Assembly (NCBI GenBank): GCA_030425195.1
Contig: JAUIAV010000004.1
Location: forward strand, 124,001-188,000
Direction of reading: 5' to 3'
Length of the DNA: 64,000 nucleotides
From: Gammaproteobacteria bacterium
Lineage (GTDB): Bacteria > Pseudomonadota > Gammaproteobacteria > Pseudomonadales > Azotimanducaceae
The notes beneath the pieces were generated by a model that did not search any database, was not told the origin of the DNA, and was given only the letters and a program-made list of their open reading frames with translations. How positions within the stretch are numbered: position 1 is the first letter of the stretch; every line of letters begins with the position of its first letter. Both the position numbers and the translations under genes were made by a program. Below, one piece after another: positions 62,620 to 64,000 of the stretch.

Positions 62620-62940
62620 CTACCAGCTTCTGCGGGCGGCGATGGCGTTGGCCGATTCGAAGGTGCGGGTTCTCAGCTCGGTGAGCCGGGCATTCAGATT
62701 CCTGAACCTGAGCGGTTCCCGCTCGGAGTACCGGCCGCCGATCACCAGGTCCGAAAACGTGTCCTGCCCCCCGTAGCAGCCGAGCACGAAGGTGGCGCCT
62801 GCCAGCTTCCGTTCCCGGATCTGAGTCAGCCCGCGGGCCAGTGTGTTGCACCAGAACCGCTCCTCCGCCTCTTCGAGGAGAGCGAGCAGCGCAGTCAGAT
62901 CATTCTCCAGTGCCTCGAATTCCATCGCCAGCGAGCTCAT
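62620..62940 (-). CDS. Hypothetical protein, 106 aa
   Basis: ATG 62940 has GGAGG 5-6 nt upstream; the frame opens further. The product is helical at the start (AMEFEALENDLTALLALLEEAEERFW), cited here by its ends, then has CNTLARGLTQIRERKLAGATFVLGCYGG and ends basic. Two Cys are present but no motif is recognised. The family is unknown. It lies between the DUF385-like gene and the multihaem gene. Confidence 0.5.
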   Translation of the reverse strand: MSSLAMEFEALENDLTALLALLEEAEERFWCNTLARGLTQIRERKLAGATFVLGCYGGQDTFSDLVIGGRYSEREPLRFRNLNARLTELRTRTFESANAIAARRSW

Positions 62941-63041
62941 GGGGCCTCCACGGGGTCCGAAGAGACCGGACCGTCGGCCCATTCTGGCACCGAACAGCCG
63001 CCGGCGCCAAAACCCCCGTGCGCCTGCTATCCTGCGCCCCC

Positions 63042-64000
63042 ATGCGACCCGTCACCCAACTGCTCCAGACCCGCCGCACTCTGAGGACGGCGCTGATCGC
63101 CATGCTCATCGCCGGCTGTTCGGAGGCGCCGGAGCAGACATCCGCACCGCCACCGGTCCCGGCAGCCTCGGTGGCCGCCGACTACGTAGGCAGCGAAGCC
63201 TGCCGGGACTGCCATGCCGCCGAGCACGCCGCCTGGTTGAATTCTCATCACGACCTGGCCCTGCAGCCGGCGACGCCGGACACCATCCTCGCCACGGGAT
63301 CCGGTAACCATGAAGGCACCCGCTTCGAAATCGAGGGAGGCCGGCTCACCATCTCTCCGGACCCGGACACGCGCCTCACACCCCGTTTCACCTTCGGCAT
63401 TGCACCGCTGCAGCAGTATGTGGTCGATGGTGACAATGGCGCCTGGCAGACCTACCCCATCGCCTGGGACAGCCGGCCCGGCTCCGAAGGCGGTCAGCGC
63501 TGGTTCAATCTGCACGACGACGTCTACCCGGCAGGCGATCCCATGCACTGGCAGGGGCGGGCCAACCGCTGGAACAGCCAGTGTGCCGACTGCCACTCCA
63601 CCGGGGTGACGAAAAACTACGATCCCGCCGAGCGCAGCTATGAGACCACCCTCGAAGTGGAAGACGTCGGCTGCGAAGCCTGCCACGGACCCGGATCTCT
63701 TCACCTGGCGGACCCGGCAGCGCAACCGCTGCTGCGCACCGGCGCGCAGCCGGAGGAGATCGATACCTGCGCAGGCTGCCATTCGCGCCGCAGCCAGATT
63801 GCGGAAGGCTTCCGGCCCGGTCTGCCTTACTACGATTTCTACTCGCCACGGCTCCTCGAGCCGGGTCTGTATCACGTGGACGGACAGATTCTCGAAGAGG
63901 TGTATGTCTGGGGTTCGTTCCTCTCGAGCCGCATGCATCGCAGCGGTGTCACCTGCACCGATTGCCACGATCCGCACAGCGCCCGACTGGAGCGTCCGGG
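63042..64000 (+). CDS. Multihaem c-type cytochrome lipoprotein, 3' end cut by window edge
   Basis: From ATG 63042 the frame stays open to the edge (319 codons). A lipobox (MLIAGCSEA, Cys26) marks a lipoprotein. Five haem sites are visible: CRDCH (54-58), then CADCH, CEACH, CAGCH and CTDCH. The layout of the first haem near the N-terminus followed by QYVVDGDNGAWQTYPIAWD and RWNSQCADCHSTGV is that of multihaem cytochromes often fused to TPR repeats. It probably acts at the outer face of the envelope in electron transfer. The rest lies beyond the window. Confidence 0.85.
   Translation, partial: MRPVTQLLQTRRTLRTALIAMLIAGCSEAPEQTSAPPPVPAASVAADYVGSEACRDCHAAEHAAWLNSHHDLALQPATPDTILATGSGNHEGTRFEIEGGRLTISPDPDTRLTPRFTFGIAPLQQYVVDGDNGAWQTYPIAWDSRPGSEGGQRWFNLHDDVYPAGDPMHWQGRANRWNSQCADCHSTGVTKNYDPAERSYETTLEVEDVGCEACHGPGSLHLADPAAQPLLRTGAQPEEIDTCAGCHSRRSQIAEGFRPGLPYYDFYSPRLLEPGLYHVDGQILEEVYVWGSFLSSRMHRSGVTCTDCHDPHSARLERP

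Overview
The window is high-GC bacterial chromosome with tightly packed genes, many ATGA/GTGA overlaps and no rRNA, tRNA, CRISPR array or transposase that I could find. The gene set points to a respiratory gammaproteobacterium: cbb3 oxidase with its assembly factors, FixL/FixJ, an FNR/Anr-type regulator with a matching site, HemN, a HAE1-type RND pump and malonyl-CoA synthetase. The genus cannot be named from sequence alone. Two putative F420/FMN-type enzymes are present, but they do not prove that F420 is used.

Layout. 1-10.6 kb: a 3'-truncated gene of unknown function, small hypothetical genes, a GST-like protein, a strong small-RNA candidate (about 2886-3006), a cation/H+ antiporter, an ABC-2 exporter operon (TetR, HlyD-type adaptor, ATPase, permease), a PLP-dependent desulfhydrase/ACC deaminase homologue, a MAPEG protein and an enoyl-CoA hydratase. 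10.6-11.4 kb: about 0.8 kb without a convincing gene, rich in hairpins, with a minus-strand terminator at its left end. 11.4-16.3 kb: an Anr/FNR box followed by a ferritin-like diiron protein, a PAS-only protein, a [2Fe-2S] ferredoxin, an FNR-type regulator and hemN.

16.3-30.3 kb is a low-oxygen/stress island. It holds seven universal stress protein genes (three of double-domain length), a hemerythrin, a DksA/TraR zinc finger protein, a CBS protein, a small cytochrome c, a slipin/NfeD pair, a phasin-like protein, a globin, FixL with the haem His and oxygen-sensing Arg conserved, FixJ, and a lone receiver with Glu at the phosphorylation position. An identical 15-bp motif lies exactly 55 nt upstream of two start codons in this island. 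30.5-39.1 kb is the ccoNOQP-GHIS operon. CcoH is reduced to its membrane segment, and the operon continues into a Yip1 protein, a four-His b-type membrane protein and a membrane-anchored tetrahaem cytochrome c.

39.1-64 kb is mixed metabolism and transport: an alcohol dehydrogenase that has lost its structural zinc loop, a Tat-exported subunit with a GMC oxidoreductase, LysE, CorC/CNNM, thioredoxin reductase, a 78-bp inverted-repeat element, an LLM oxidoreductase, a creatinase/ectoine-hydrolase-like M24 protein, a beta-hydroxyacid dehydrogenase, an alpha/beta hydrolase with Cys in place of Ser, an M61-like peptidase divergent from a sodium:solute symporter, a MauD-like redoxin with malonyl-CoA synthetase, an RND adaptor and pump, an M14 carboxypeptidase, a degraded FAH-like protein with a DUF385-like protein, and the start of a multihaem lipoprotein cytochrome cut by the right edge.

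The most coherent biology is oxygen limitation: oxygen sensing (FixL, FNR), high-affinity respiration (cbb3), oxygen-binding proteins (hemerythrin, globin), oxygen-independent haem synthesis (HemN) and a bank of stress proteins lie within about 28 kb.
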